Shown here piece by piece: positions 36,491 to 44,214 of a DNA stretch of 57,649 nucleotides. This DNA comes from Stenotrophomonas maltophilia (lineage in GTDB: Bacteria; Pseudomonadota; Gammaproteobacteria; Xanthomonadales; Xanthomonadaceae). The stretch is from the NCBI GenBank assembly GCA_002364755.1, contig DEZI01000003.1, forward strand, positions 1 through 57,649. The letters run 5' to 3'. A program made the translations under genes and the position numbers. The notes below the pieces were generated by a model. It saw only the letters and a list, made by a program, of their open reading frames with translations. It was not told the DNA's origin and made no database searches. Within the stretch, counting starts at the first letter, position 1. Each line of letters starts with the position of its first letter.

Positions 36491-37036
36491 TCAGTTGTCC
36501 AGTTCCAGCACCATGCGCACCAGGCCATCGGCGCCATTGGGGTGCGGCACCGGCTTGAAGCCCAGCGAGGCGGCCAGCTGTTTCATCGGCTCGTTCTCGG
36601 CGGCCACGTCGCCATACAGGCGGTCCAGGTACTTGCCGCGGCCCCACTTCACCAGCTTGCGCATCAGCTGGCGGCCCAGGCCCTGGCCGATCAGGAAGCG
36701 GCTGATCAGGATCGCGTATTCGGCTTCACGGGTACCGGGGATGATCGAGGCACGCGCGACCGCGCCAACCACCGCTTCACCGGCAGGCAGCGACTCGGCG
36801 GCCACCAGGGTGATTTCGGTCTTGGGGTTGGGGTGGGTCAGGCGCTGGGTGGTGTCCGCCGAAAGCTCGGTCACCGACTGCAGGAAACGGTCACGGATTT
36901 CTTCCGGCCCGAAGAGGCTGAAGGCGGCCTGCAGCGGCGCGCCGTCTTCCGGGCGGATGGGGCGGATCAGCAGCTCGTGGCCGCTGGGAGCCTTGAAGAT
37001 CTCATGCCAGGGCGGCATGCGGTTGCGAGTGGCCAT
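36491..37036 (-). CDS. GNAT-family N-acetyltransferase
   Basis: This 181-residue protein has the GNAT acetyl-CoA site SRFLIGQGLGRQLMRKLVKW (R/Q-x-x-G-x-G/A pattern), with a first strand LLIRPIRPEDGAPLQ and a last part LAASLGFKPVPHPN. Similar single-domain proteins are related to the acetyltransferase part of protein acetylases such as Pat/YfiQ (start: EIFKAPSGHELLIRPIRPED). The substrate could be a protein lysine or a small amine and cannot be decided. It starts at ATG 37036. Confidence 0.88.
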   Translation of the reverse strand: MATRNRMPPWHEIFKAPSGHELLIRPIRPEDGAPLQAAFSLFGPEEIRDRFLQSVTELSADTTQRLTHPNPKTEITLVAAESLPAGEAVVGAVARASIIPGTREAEYAILISRFLIGQGLGRQLMRKLVKWGRGKYLDRLYGDVAAENEPMKQLAASLGFKPVPHPNGADGLVRMVLELDN

Positions 37037-37142
37037 ACCGGGTGATTCCTTGGTGGTCCATCGATTGTGGCATCACCGGGGCTGCATTCCGTGAACGAAA
37101 GGCCCACGGGCGTACAGCCTCGTGAAGACGGCAGATCGTGGC

Positions 37143-38000
37143 CTATTCGGGGGCCTTGAGCCAATCCAGGCGGGTGGTGGCACCCGGCTCGCCCAAGTGC
37201 TGGCGCAGCGCCGGCAGGGCCGGGCCGACCACCCGGTCGAACTGCCAGGGGGCATTGAGCAGCAGCATGCCGCTGCCGTTGAGGCGCAGCGGTGAGTCGT
37301 CCGGACGCACCAGGAACTCGATGGTCATGGCCGATTTCACCGGCAGGGCGGCGGCCTTGCGCAGAAAATGCAGGATGGTGCGGCGCTGCTTGATCGGGAA
37401 CCAGACCGCGCAGGTCGCCTGCGGCCAGCGCGCCAGGGTCTCGGCCAGGGCGGCCAGGATGGCGTGGTACTCGGCATCCTGTGCCTCGTACGGCGGGTCG
37501 ATCAGGACCAGGCCGCGGCCGATCTTGCTGCCGTTGACCTTCGGCGGCAGCTGCGAACGCAGCAGCGCATAGCCATCGCCCTGGTGCACGCCGACGCGGT
37601 TGTCGTGGGCAAACAGCGCCTTCAGCTGGGCCGCTTCGTCGTCCTGCAGCTCACAGACTGCCATCCGGTCCTGCGCGCGCATGGCCTGGGCACTCAGCAG
37701 CGGCGAGCCCGGGTAGGTGATCATCGCGCCCACCGGGTTGTCGGCCTGCACGGCCTTCAGGTAGCGCTCGATGACCTCCGGCAGCTTGGGCTGGGCCATC
37801 AGGCGCATGATGCCGTCTTCGGCCTCAAGGGTCTTGCGGCCCTCTTCGCTGGCCAGCAGGTAACGGCCGGCACCGCCATGGGTGTCGAGCACGAAGAACG
37901 GGCTGTCCTTGCGCTTGAAGCTGTCGATCAGGGCCAGCTGCACGATGTGCTTGAGGACATCGGCATGGTTGCCGGCATGGAAGGCGTGGCGATAGTTCAT
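37143..38000 (-). CDS. rlmJ: 23S rRNA (adenine2030-N6)-methyltransferase RlmJ
   Basis: This 285-residue enzyme methylates A2030 of 23S rRNA using S-adenosylmethionine. The N-terminus NYRHAFHAGNHADVLKHIVQ is the RlmJ signature, and the catalytic motif is DPPY in GLVLIDPPYEAQDAEY. DTHGGAGRY is the SAM-binding loop. Length fits E. coli RlmJ (280). It starts at ATG 38000 and is divergent from creB, with 47 bp between the start codons. Confidence 0.96.
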   Translation of the reverse strand: MNYRHAFHAGNHADVLKHIVQLALIDSFKRKDSPFFVLDTHGGAGRYLLASEEGRKTLEAEDGIMRLMAQPKLPEVIERYLKAVQADNPVGAMITYPGSPLLSAQAMRAQDRMAVCELQDDEAAQLKALFAHDNRVGVHQGDGYALLRSQLPPKVNGSKIGRGLVLIDPPYEAQDAEYHAILAALAETLARWPQATCAVWFPIKQRRTILHFLRKAAALPVKSAMTIEFLVRPDDSPLRLNGSGMLLLNAPWQFDRVVGPALPALRQHLGEPGATTRLDWLKAPE

Positions 38001-38047
38001 GGGCGGCAGTGTACGGGGCGGCGGCCGCAGCGGCTATGCTGCGCGCC

Positions 38048-38764
38048 ATGACAGCCCCCGTTGCCCAGGTCCTGGTAGTCGAGGACGAAGCCGCCATTGC
38101 CGAAACCGTGCTGTATGCCCTGCGCAGCGAAGGCTACGCGGCCAGCCACTGCCTGCTCGGCGGGCAGGCCCTGCAGCGCCTGCAGGAGGGCGATGTGGAC
38201 GTGGTGGTGCTGGACGTGGGCCTGCCCGACCTCAGCGGCTTCGAGGTCTGCCGCCGGCTGCGCGCTCTGCCGGGGCCGCAGGCGCAGGTGCCGGTGATCT
38301 TCCTGACCGCCCGCAACGATGAGCTGGACCGCGTGCTGGGCCTGGAACTGGGTGCCGACGACTACATGGCCAAGCCCTTTTCGCCGCGCGAGCTGGTGGC
38401 CCGGGTACGCGCCCGGCTGCGTCGGGTGGCGCCTGCCGCCCCGGCCGTGGCGGCGGTCGAGCCCGGCTGGCGCGAGCACGGTGCCTTCGCCATCGACCGC
38501 GAAGGCCGCCGCATTCGCTACCAGGGCAACACCCTGGACCTGACCCGCTATGAGTACGCCCTGCTGGAGGCGCTGCTGCAGCGCCCCGGCGCCATCCTCA
38601 GCCGCGCCCAGCTGATGGACCGCGGCTGGGACAGCAGCGCCGACAGTGCCGACCGCACCGTCGATACCCACGTCAAGACGCTGCGCGCCAAGCTGCGCGC
38701 CGCCGGTGCCAGCGACGACCCGATCCGCACCCATCGTGGCCTGGGCTACGCGCTGGAGACCTGA
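38048..38764 (+). CDS. creB: Response regulator CreB
   Basis: This 238-residue OmpR-family regulator has a receiver domain with the acidic pair E12-D13, the phosphate-accepting Asp56 (VVVLDVGLPD), Thr in FLTARN and Lys in AKPF. The C-terminal winged helix carries LTRYEYALLEALLQRPGAILSR and DRTVDTHVKTLRAKLRA. The order creB-creC-creD identifies it as CreB, which responds to CreC. In Stenotrophomonas and Aeromonas related CreBC (BlrAB) systems affect beta-lactamase expression and fitness. The ATG at 38048 is the start nearest the conserved QVLVVEDE. Confidence 0.93.
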   Translation: MTAPVAQVLVVEDEAAIAETVLYALRSEGYAASHCLLGGQALQRLQEGDVDVVVLDVGLPDLSGFEVCRRLRALPGPQAQVPVIFLTARNDELDRVLGLELGADDYMAKPFSPRELVARVRARLRRVAPAAPAVAAVEPGWREHGAFAIDREGRRIRYQGNTLDLTRYEYALLEALLQRPGAILSRAQLMDRGWDSSADSADRTVDTHVKTLRAKLRAAGASDDPIRTHRGLGYALET

Positions 38765-38767
38765 GCC

Positions 38768-40228
38768 ATGCGCCTGGTACTGAAGCTGTTCCTGGGCTTC
38801 TTCCTGATCACCGGCATCGCCGCGTTCTTCGTCATGCGGGTGTTCGTCAACGAAGTGAAACCGGGCGTGCGCCAGGCGATGGAATCGACCCTAGTCGATG
38901 CGGCCAACGTGCTGGCCGAAATGGCCGCCACCGACGTCAAGGCCGGCACGATCGGCAGCGGCAGCTTCACCCGCAACCTGGCCAAGGCCCGCCAGCGCGA
39001 CCTGAAGGCGATGGTCTGGCGCTTCCCCAAGCGTTCGCTCGATTACCGGGTAACCATCACCGATGCGCGCGGCATCGTCATCTACGATTCGCTGGGCCGC
39101 GACGTCGGCCGCGACAATTCGCGCTGGAACGATGTCTACCGCACGCTGCGCGGCGAGTACGGCGCGCGCTCCAGCCCGGAAGTGCCCGGCAGCGAGGGCG
39201 ACACGGTGATGCACGTGGCCGCGCCGGTCTACGACCCCGCCGATGGCCACACCCTCATCGGCGTGCTCAGCCTGGCCCAGCCCAACCGCAGCATCGATCC
39301 GTTCATCGCTGCCAGCCAGCGCGCCATCATGGAGCGCGGTGCGTGGCTGATCGGCCTGTCCGCGCTGGTCGGCGTGCTGGTGACAATGTGGCTGACCACC
39401 GGCCTGGGCCAGCTCAGCCGCTACGCACGCGCGGTCACCGCGGGCGAGCCGGTGCCACCGCCACGGCGCCGCCGCGATGAGATCGGCGATCTCGGCCACG
39501 CCCTGGAAACCATGCGCCGCAAGCTGGAGGGCAAGGCCTACGTCGAGCAGTACGTGCAGTCGCTGACCCATGAGATGAAGAGCCCGCTGGCCGCCATCCG
39601 CGGTGCCGCCGAACTGCTGCAGGAACCGATGCCCGATGCCGACCGTGCGCATTTCGCGCGCAGCATCGTCGACCAGCAGGAGCGGCTGACCGAGACCATC
39701 GACAAGCTGCTGGCGCTGGCCGAAGTGGAACAGCACGGCTGGCTGCAGACCCGCGACCCGATCGCGCCGGCCACGCTGCTGGACGATGCCGCTGCCGCCG
39801 CACAGGTGCGTGCGCAGGCGGCGGGCGTGGTGGTGCGGATCGGCGCGGTGCCCGACCTGCGCCTGCACGGCGATGCGTATCTGCTCCGGCAGGCGATGCA
39901 GAACCTGATCGACAACGCGGTGGCGTTCTCGGCGCCCGGCGCCGAGGTCGAGCTGCAGGCGGTGGCCGATGGCCAGGGCATGCGCCTGCAGGTGGCCGAC
40001 CGTGGTGCAGGTGTGCCCGAGTACGCGCGTGACCGGGTGTTCGAGCGCTTCTATTCGCTGGCGCGTCCCGGCAGTGGCCGGCGCAGTTCCGGCCTTGGCC
40101 TGCCGTTCGTGCAGGAAGTGGCGCGCCTGCACGATGGCCGCGCCAGCCTCGAGCCGCGGCCCGGCGGCGGCACTGTCGCCAGCCTGTGGCTGCCGCTGGG
40201 TGGACCGGCACAGCGCGCCCGTCGCTGA
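38768..40228 (+). CDS. creC: Sensor histidine kinase CreC
   Basis: This 486-residue inner membrane kinase has an N-terminal span (LFLGFFLITGIAAFFVM), a periplasmic sensing domain of about 160 residues, a second span (AWLIGLSALVGVLVTMWLTTG), HAMP, and the H-box LTHEMKSPLAAIRGAAELL with His268. The catalytic domain carries NLIDNAVAF, DRGAGVPE and SGLGLPFVQEV. It starts 3 bp after the creB stop. It probably phosphorylates CreB in response to envelope or metabolic state. Confidence 0.94.
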   Translation: MRLVLKLFLGFFLITGIAAFFVMRVFVNEVKPGVRQAMESTLVDAANVLAEMAATDVKAGTIGSGSFTRNLAKARQRDLKAMVWRFPKRSLDYRVTITDARGIVIYDSLGRDVGRDNSRWNDVYRTLRGEYGARSSPEVPGSEGDTVMHVAAPVYDPADGHTLIGVLSLAQPNRSIDPFIAASQRAIMERGAWLIGLSALVGVLVTMWLTTGLGQLSRYARAVTAGEPVPPPRRRRDEIGDLGHALETMRRKLEGKAYVEQYVQSLTHEMKSPLAAIRGAAELLQEPMPDADRAHFARSIVDQQERLTETIDKLLALAEVEQHGWLQTRDPIAPATLLDDAAAAAQVRAQAAGVVVRIGAVPDLRLHGDAYLLRQAMQNLIDNAVAFSAPGAEVELQAVADGQGMRLQVADRGAGVPEYARDRVFERFYSLARPGSGRRSSGLGLPFVQEVARLHDGRASLEPRPGGGTVASLWLPLGGPAQRARR

Positions 40229-40229
40229 C

Positions 40230-40245
40230 TTCACATTCGCTTCAA
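40230..40245 (+). promoter_or_regulatory. CreB-tag-like direct repeat before creD
   Basis: TTCAC-ATTCGC-TTCAA matches the known CreB recognition pattern TTCAC-N6-TTCAC with one mismatch. It lies 65 bp upstream of the creD ATG, right after the creC stop, and could give creD its own CreB-driven promoter. Confidence 0.7.
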
Positions 40246-40309
40246 ATTCGCCACAAACCCCGCTCACTGCCGCCGTCCATCCTGCAGTCCTCTCCAACGA
40301 GGACGGACG

Positions 40310-41629
40310 ATGAAATCCCTGAAGATGCTGTTGCGGTTCGCCATCGTCGGCGGACTGATCCTGCTGCTGCTGGTCCCGCTGACGATGATCCGCGGCGTCA
40401 TCAACGAACGCAGCGCGTACCGCGACGAGGCTTTCGCGCGGGTGGCCGACAGCCGCGCCGGAGCGCAGCGCCTGGTCGGCCCGGTACGGGTGGTGCCGTG
40501 GGTGGAACGCCAGCAGGTCGAGGTGGTCGACGCCAAGGGCAACAAGAAGATCGAGGAGCAGGTGAGCGAAGGCCACTGGCTGCAGATGCCGGCCTCGCTG
40601 GACGTGGGCGGCGAGATGCTGCCGAGCCAGCGCGAGGTCGGCCTGTTCAAGGTACCGGTGTACAGCTGGAACGGCCAGTTGAAGGCGACCTTCGCGGCCG
40701 ACGATTACCCCGTGAAGCCGGGCCGCAGCTACGGCCAGCCGTACGTGGTGCTGGGCGTGTCCGATGCACGTGGCCTGGTCGGCACGCCGGATCTGCGCGT
40801 GGACGGCAGACAGGTGCGCTTGCTGCCGGGTGTTGGCGCGGCCAGTGAGGTCGGCCGTGGCCTGCACGCGCCGGTGGTCGGTTTCGCCGAGAGCCTCGGC
40901 GGCACCCTGGCCGGCAGCAGCATCGAACTCGACCTGCGCCTGGACGGCAGCCGCGCGCTTTCGGTGGTGCCGGTGGGTGATGACACCCGGATCGCACTGC
41001 GCTCGCGCTGGCCGCATCCGTCCTTCAGCGGTGCGTTCCTGCCCAATGAGCGACGCGTCGATGCGCAGGGGTTCAACGCGCAGTGGGCGGTCTCTTCGCT
41101 GGCCTCGGATGCACAGGCGCAGCTGCGCCGTGACGGTGCGATGGACTCGCAGGCGGTGACGGTGTCGCTGGTGGATCCGGTCGACACCTATACCCAGGCC
41201 GACCGCGCTTCGAAATACGGCATCCTGTTCGTGGTGCTGACCTTCGTCGGCTTCATCCTGTTCGAACTGATCAAGTCGCTGCGCATCCACCCGCTGCAGT
41301 ACCTGATGGTCGGCCTGGCGCTGGCGATCTTCTTCCTGCTGCTGATCAGCCTGTCCGAGCACATCACCTTCTGGAAGGCCTACCTGGTCTCGGCCGTGGC
41401 CTGCATCGGCCTGCAGGCGGTGTACCTGGCCCATGTGCTGGGGCATTGGAAGCGCGGCCTCGGCTTCGCCGCGCTGCTGACCCTGCTGTACGGCGCGCTG
41501 TATGGCTTGCTGGTCTCGGAAAACAACGCGCTGCTGATGGGGTCGCTGCTGCTGTTCGTGATCCTGGCGCTGGCGATGTGGGTGACCCGCCGGGTCGACT
41601 GGTACGCGCTGGGCGCGGAACTCAAGTAA
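40310..41629 (+). CDS. creD: Inner membrane protein CreD
   Basis: This 439-residue protein has one N-terminal span (LRFAIVGGLILLLLVPLTMIRG), a long periplasmic domain, and about five C-terminal spans starting with YGILFVVLTFVGFILFELIKS. The TQADRASKYGILF segment is typical of CreD. It is the main target of the CreBC system and helps in envelope stress. About 80 bp separate it from creC, and this gap holds the CreB-like site. The ATG at 40310 follows a GAGGACGGACG stretch. Confidence 0.94.
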   Translation: MKSLKMLLRFAIVGGLILLLLVPLTMIRGVINERSAYRDEAFARVADSRAGAQRLVGPVRVVPWVERQQVEVVDAKGNKKIEEQVSEGHWLQMPASLDVGGEMLPSQREVGLFKVPVYSWNGQLKATFAADDYPVKPGRSYGQPYVVLGVSDARGLVGTPDLRVDGRQVRLLPGVGAASEVGRGLHAPVVGFAESLGGTLAGSSIELDLRLDGSRALSVVPVGDDTRIALRSRWPHPSFSGAFLPNERRVDAQGFNAQWAVSSLASDAQAQLRRDGAMDSQAVTVSLVDPVDTYTQADRASKYGILFVVLTFVGFILFELIKSLRIHPLQYLMVGLALAIFFLLLISLSEHITFWKAYLVSAVACIGLQAVYLAHVLGHWKRGLGFAALLTLLYGALYGLLVSENNALLMGSLLLFVILALAMWVTRRVDWYALGAELK

Positions 41630-41639
41630 GGAGCACGCC

Positions 41640-42050
41640 ATGGGCTGGCGCCGGGGATTGTGGCAACGGGCACGGCAGGGCCTACCCGCCCTGCTGGAAG
41701 TGGATGCACTGCTGCAGGCACATGGTGTGCTGGCGGCCCTGCCGGGGGCACGGATCGCCCCCGGCCTGGTCCGCTTCCAGCTGGCTGCGGTGACTTGCGA
41801 AGGATTGCAGCGGAAAGGGCTGGAATGGCTGGCCGGCGCGCGGCAGGGACGCGGCGCGCTGGCCGGGCGGGTGCCGCGCTACCGGCCATGGAAGGCCGGC
41901 GCGGCGGCGCTGTCGGAGATCGGCATCGACGGCCTGCCGCCGGATTGGCCGGTGCATGCCGCAGTGTACGGCTGCAGCAGCATCGACCAGCGCCACTGGC
42001 TGTTGCTGCTGCCGGAGCGCGCGCAGCTGTGGTTGGGGTGGCGTGGGTGA
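41640..42050 (+). CDS. Hypothetical protein downstream of creD
   Basis: This 136-residue protein is rich in Leu, Ala, Gly and Trp, has no signal peptide or membrane span and belongs to no family I recognise. It starts 10 bp after creD with AAGGAG 7 bp upstream of the ATG, so it is part of the creBCD transcript. The last 110 residues are encoded again, with changes, immediately downstream (42088-42358). Arg is frequent near the N-terminus (WRRGLWQRARQG). The tight coupling to creD suggests a related role. Confidence 0.75.
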   Translation: MGWRRGLWQRARQGLPALLEVDALLQAHGVLAALPGARIAPGLVRFQLAAVTCEGLQRKGLEWLAGARQGRGALAGRVPRYRPWKAGAAALSEIGIDGLPPDWPVHAAVYGCSSIDQRHWLLLLPERAQLWLGWRG

Positions 42051-42062
42051 TCGCGCACAGAG

Positions 42063-42086
42063 CATCCACGCATGGCGTGGATCTAC
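42063..42086. repeat. REP-like unit (ATCCACG type)
   Basis: CATCCACGCATGGCGTGGATCTAC, a palindrome with the inverse GTAG tag. A second copy follows at 42371-42393, each at the end of one unit of the tandem duplication. Confidence 0.8.
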
Positions 42087-42087
42087 G

Positions 42088-42358
42088 GGCACATGGTGTG
42101 CTGGCGGCCCTGCCGGGGGCACGGATCGCGCCCGGCCTGGTCCGCTTCCAGCTGGCTGCGGTGACTTGCGAAGGATTGCAGCGGAAAGGGCTGGAATGGC
42201 TGGCCGGCGCGGCGGCGCTGTCGGAGATCGGCATCGACGGCCTGCCGCCGGGTTGGCCGGTGCATGCCGCAGTGTACGGCTGCAGCAGCATCGACCAGCG
42301 CCACTGGCTGTTGCTGCTGCCGGAGCGCGCGCAGCTGTGGTTGGGGTGGCGTGGGTGA
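42088..42358 (+). pseudogene. Partial tandem duplicate of the post-creD gene, with a 63-bp deletion
   Basis: The block from 41717 on is repeated from 42088 (offset 371 bp) and codes for AHGVLAALPGARIAPGLVRF and so on to LWLGWRG. The N-terminal 26 codons are missing, and the copy is in a different frame from the first gene. Bases 41841-41903 of the first copy are absent. This loss is bounded by the 10-bp direct repeat GGCCGGCGCG (41831 and 41894) and removes 21 codons in frame. No start codon with a ribosome binding site is seen, so it is probably not translated. Confidence 0.8.
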
Positions 42359-42370
42359 TCGCGCACAGAT

Positions 42371-42393
42371 CATCCACGCATGGCGTGGATCTA
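42371..42393. repeat. REP-like unit (ATCCACG type), second copy
   Basis: Same palindrome as at 42063-42086, at the end of the duplicated block. Confidence 0.8.
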
Positions 42394-42529
42394 CGGCAGC
42401 CACCGCCCACGATCGACACGCATGGCGGGGGGAGCGCGGTGCGGTCCATGACCGATGGGACGGGGGCGCTGCGCCGCCGCTGGCTAGACTCGATGGGTTG
42501 ACGATCGAGCCGAAGGGCAGGGGTGTGAT

Positions 42530-44122
42530 GTGTTGAAGTGGGGTGTGCTGGCCGCAGCGCTGGCGATGGGTGGCAATGCAATGGCGCAGCAGCGCGAACC
42601 GGTGGACCTGGACATGGTCAGCCGCATCCGTCAGGAGGCCTTCCATCGTTCGCAGGTGATGGACACCTTCAGCTACCTCACCGAACGCATCGGCCCGCGC
42701 CTGACCAATTCGCCGGCGATGGGCCGTGCCAACGCCTGGACCCGCGGCAAGTTCAACGAATGGAAGCTGGACAACGTCCACGACGAAGCCTTCGATGATT
42801 TCGGCCGTGGCTGGGAGTTCACCTCGGCCAGCGTGGAGATGCTGGGCGACCGCGTGCAGCCGCTGCATGCCCTGCCCAAGGCCTGGACGCCGGGCACCCG
42901 TGGCCCGGTCGAGGGCGAGCTGGTGCAGGTGGACATCAAGAAGCCGGAAGACATCGAAAAGTACCGTGGCAAGCTGCGCGGCAAGATCCTGTTGCTGGGT
43001 GAAGCGCGCGAGTACAAGCGCGGTACCGAGGCCGATTCGCACCGCCACGATGCGACCTCGCTGGAAGGCCTGCAGGAATTCACCCTGCCCAAGGACGTGG
43101 CCGCCGAGCGGGCCAAGCGGGTGAAGGAATACAAGGAACGCCAGGAGCTGGCCGCCAAGGTCAACGCCTTCTTCGTCGAAGAGGGCGCGCTGGCTTCGAT
43201 CAGCATCAGCAGTTGGGACAACGGCATCATCCGCGTCGCCGGTGGCGGTTCGCGCAAGGCTGGCGAATCGGTGGGTATTCCGGAACTGGCGATGATCGCC
43301 GAGCACTTCAATCCGCTGGTGCGCGCGCTGGACGCCAAGCAGACCGTGCGCCTGCGCGTGGACGTGGCCGCCCGCTTCACCGATGAGGCCGACCAGCCCG
43401 GCTACAACACGCTGGCCGAGATCCGTGGCAGCAGCAAGCCCGACGAAGTGGTGATGATCGGCGCCCACCTGGATTCCTGGCACAGCGGCACGGGCGCGGC
43501 CGACAACGCCGCCGGCGTGGCGGTGATGATGGAGGCGATGCGCATCCTCAAGGCCACTGGCGCCAAACCGAAGCGGACCATCCGCGTGGCGTTGTGGAGC
43601 GGCGAGGAACAGGGGCTGATCGGTTCGCAGGCCTATGTGGCCAAGCACTTCGGTCGTTTCCCCGAGCCCACCGACCCGGCGCAGAAGGCGCTGCCGGCGT
43701 CGCTGCGCGACCCGACCGGCGCCCTGCAGAAGACCCGCGATTACGGCAGGTTCCAGGTCTACTTCAACATGGACAACGGCTCCGGCCGCTTCCGGGGCAT
43801 CTACGCCCAGGAGAACCTGGCGGCGATGCCGATCTTCGAAGCCTGGCTGGCCCCGTTCCATGACGTGGGGGCCACCACCGTGGCCACCCGCAACACCGGC
43901 AGCACCGACCACATCAGCTTCGACCGGATCGGCCTGCCGGGCTTCCAGTTCATCCAGGACCGCCTGGACTACTTCACCAACGTCCATCACAGCCACCTGG
44001 ACACCTGGGACCATGCCGAGCCGGACGACCTGAAGCAGGCAGCGGCCATCGTCGCCTCGTTCGCCTACAACGCGGCGATGCGCGAGCAGTCGTTCCCGCG
44101 CAAGGCTGAACCGCAGCCCTGA
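42530..44122 (+). CDS. M28-family zinc metallopeptidase, exported
   Basis: This 530-residue protein has a signal peptide (GVLAAALAMGGNAMAQQ). A protease-associated-like insert precedes the M28 catalytic domain: GAHLDSWHSGTGAADNAAG (first His and bridging Asp), LWSGEEQGLIGS (catalytic Glu-Glu), FNMDNGSGRF and HHSHLDTWDHAEP (last His). It resembles carboxypeptidase Q and other secreted aminopeptidases. The start is GTG 42530 (TTG 42533 is an alternative); an ATG at 42528 is out of frame. It is a single-gene unit with a terminator. Confidence 0.93.
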   Translation: MLKWGVLAAALAMGGNAMAQQREPVDLDMVSRIRQEAFHRSQVMDTFSYLTERIGPRLTNSPAMGRANAWTRGKFNEWKLDNVHDEAFDDFGRGWEFTSASVEMLGDRVQPLHALPKAWTPGTRGPVEGELVQVDIKKPEDIEKYRGKLRGKILLLGEAREYKRGTEADSHRHDATSLEGLQEFTLPKDVAAERAKRVKEYKERQELAAKVNAFFVEEGALASISISSWDNGIIRVAGGGSRKAGESVGIPELAMIAEHFNPLVRALDAKQTVRLRVDVAARFTDEADQPGYNTLAEIRGSSKPDEVVMIGAHLDSWHSGTGAADNAAGVAVMMEAMRILKATGAKPKRTIRVALWSGEEQGLIGSQAYVAKHFGRFPEPTDPAQKALPASLRDPTGALQKTRDYGRFQVYFNMDNGSGRFRGIYAQENLAAMPIFEAWLAPFHDVGATTVATRNTGSTDHISFDRIGLPGFQFIQDRLDYFTNVHHSHLDTWDHAEPDDLKQAAAIVASFAYNAAMREQSFPRKAEPQP

Positions 44123-44132
44123 AAAACCGGCG

Positions 44133-44164
44133 GGAGGGGCGGAATGCGTCCGCCCCTCCTTGCC
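44133..44164 (+). terminator. Terminator between the M28 peptidase and gltX
   Basis: GGAGGGGCGGA and TCCGCCCCTCC form an 11-bp stem with a 5-nt loop, then TTGCC. The T-run is short but the stem is strong. Confidence 0.75.
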
Positions 44165-44214
44165 TTTCCGGGGCTGGTGGTAAAATCGCGGGATTCCCGT
44201 TCCCCGAGCCCTCC

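Noticed and set aside
38891..41641. 916-residue open frame on the minus strand
   Set aside because: Shadow of creC and creD; Gln/His-rich, no motif.
42063..42393. Insertion sequence ends around the duplicated block
   Set aside because: The palindromes are REP-like units without a transposase gene or target-site duplication, so the block is better read as a tandem duplication.
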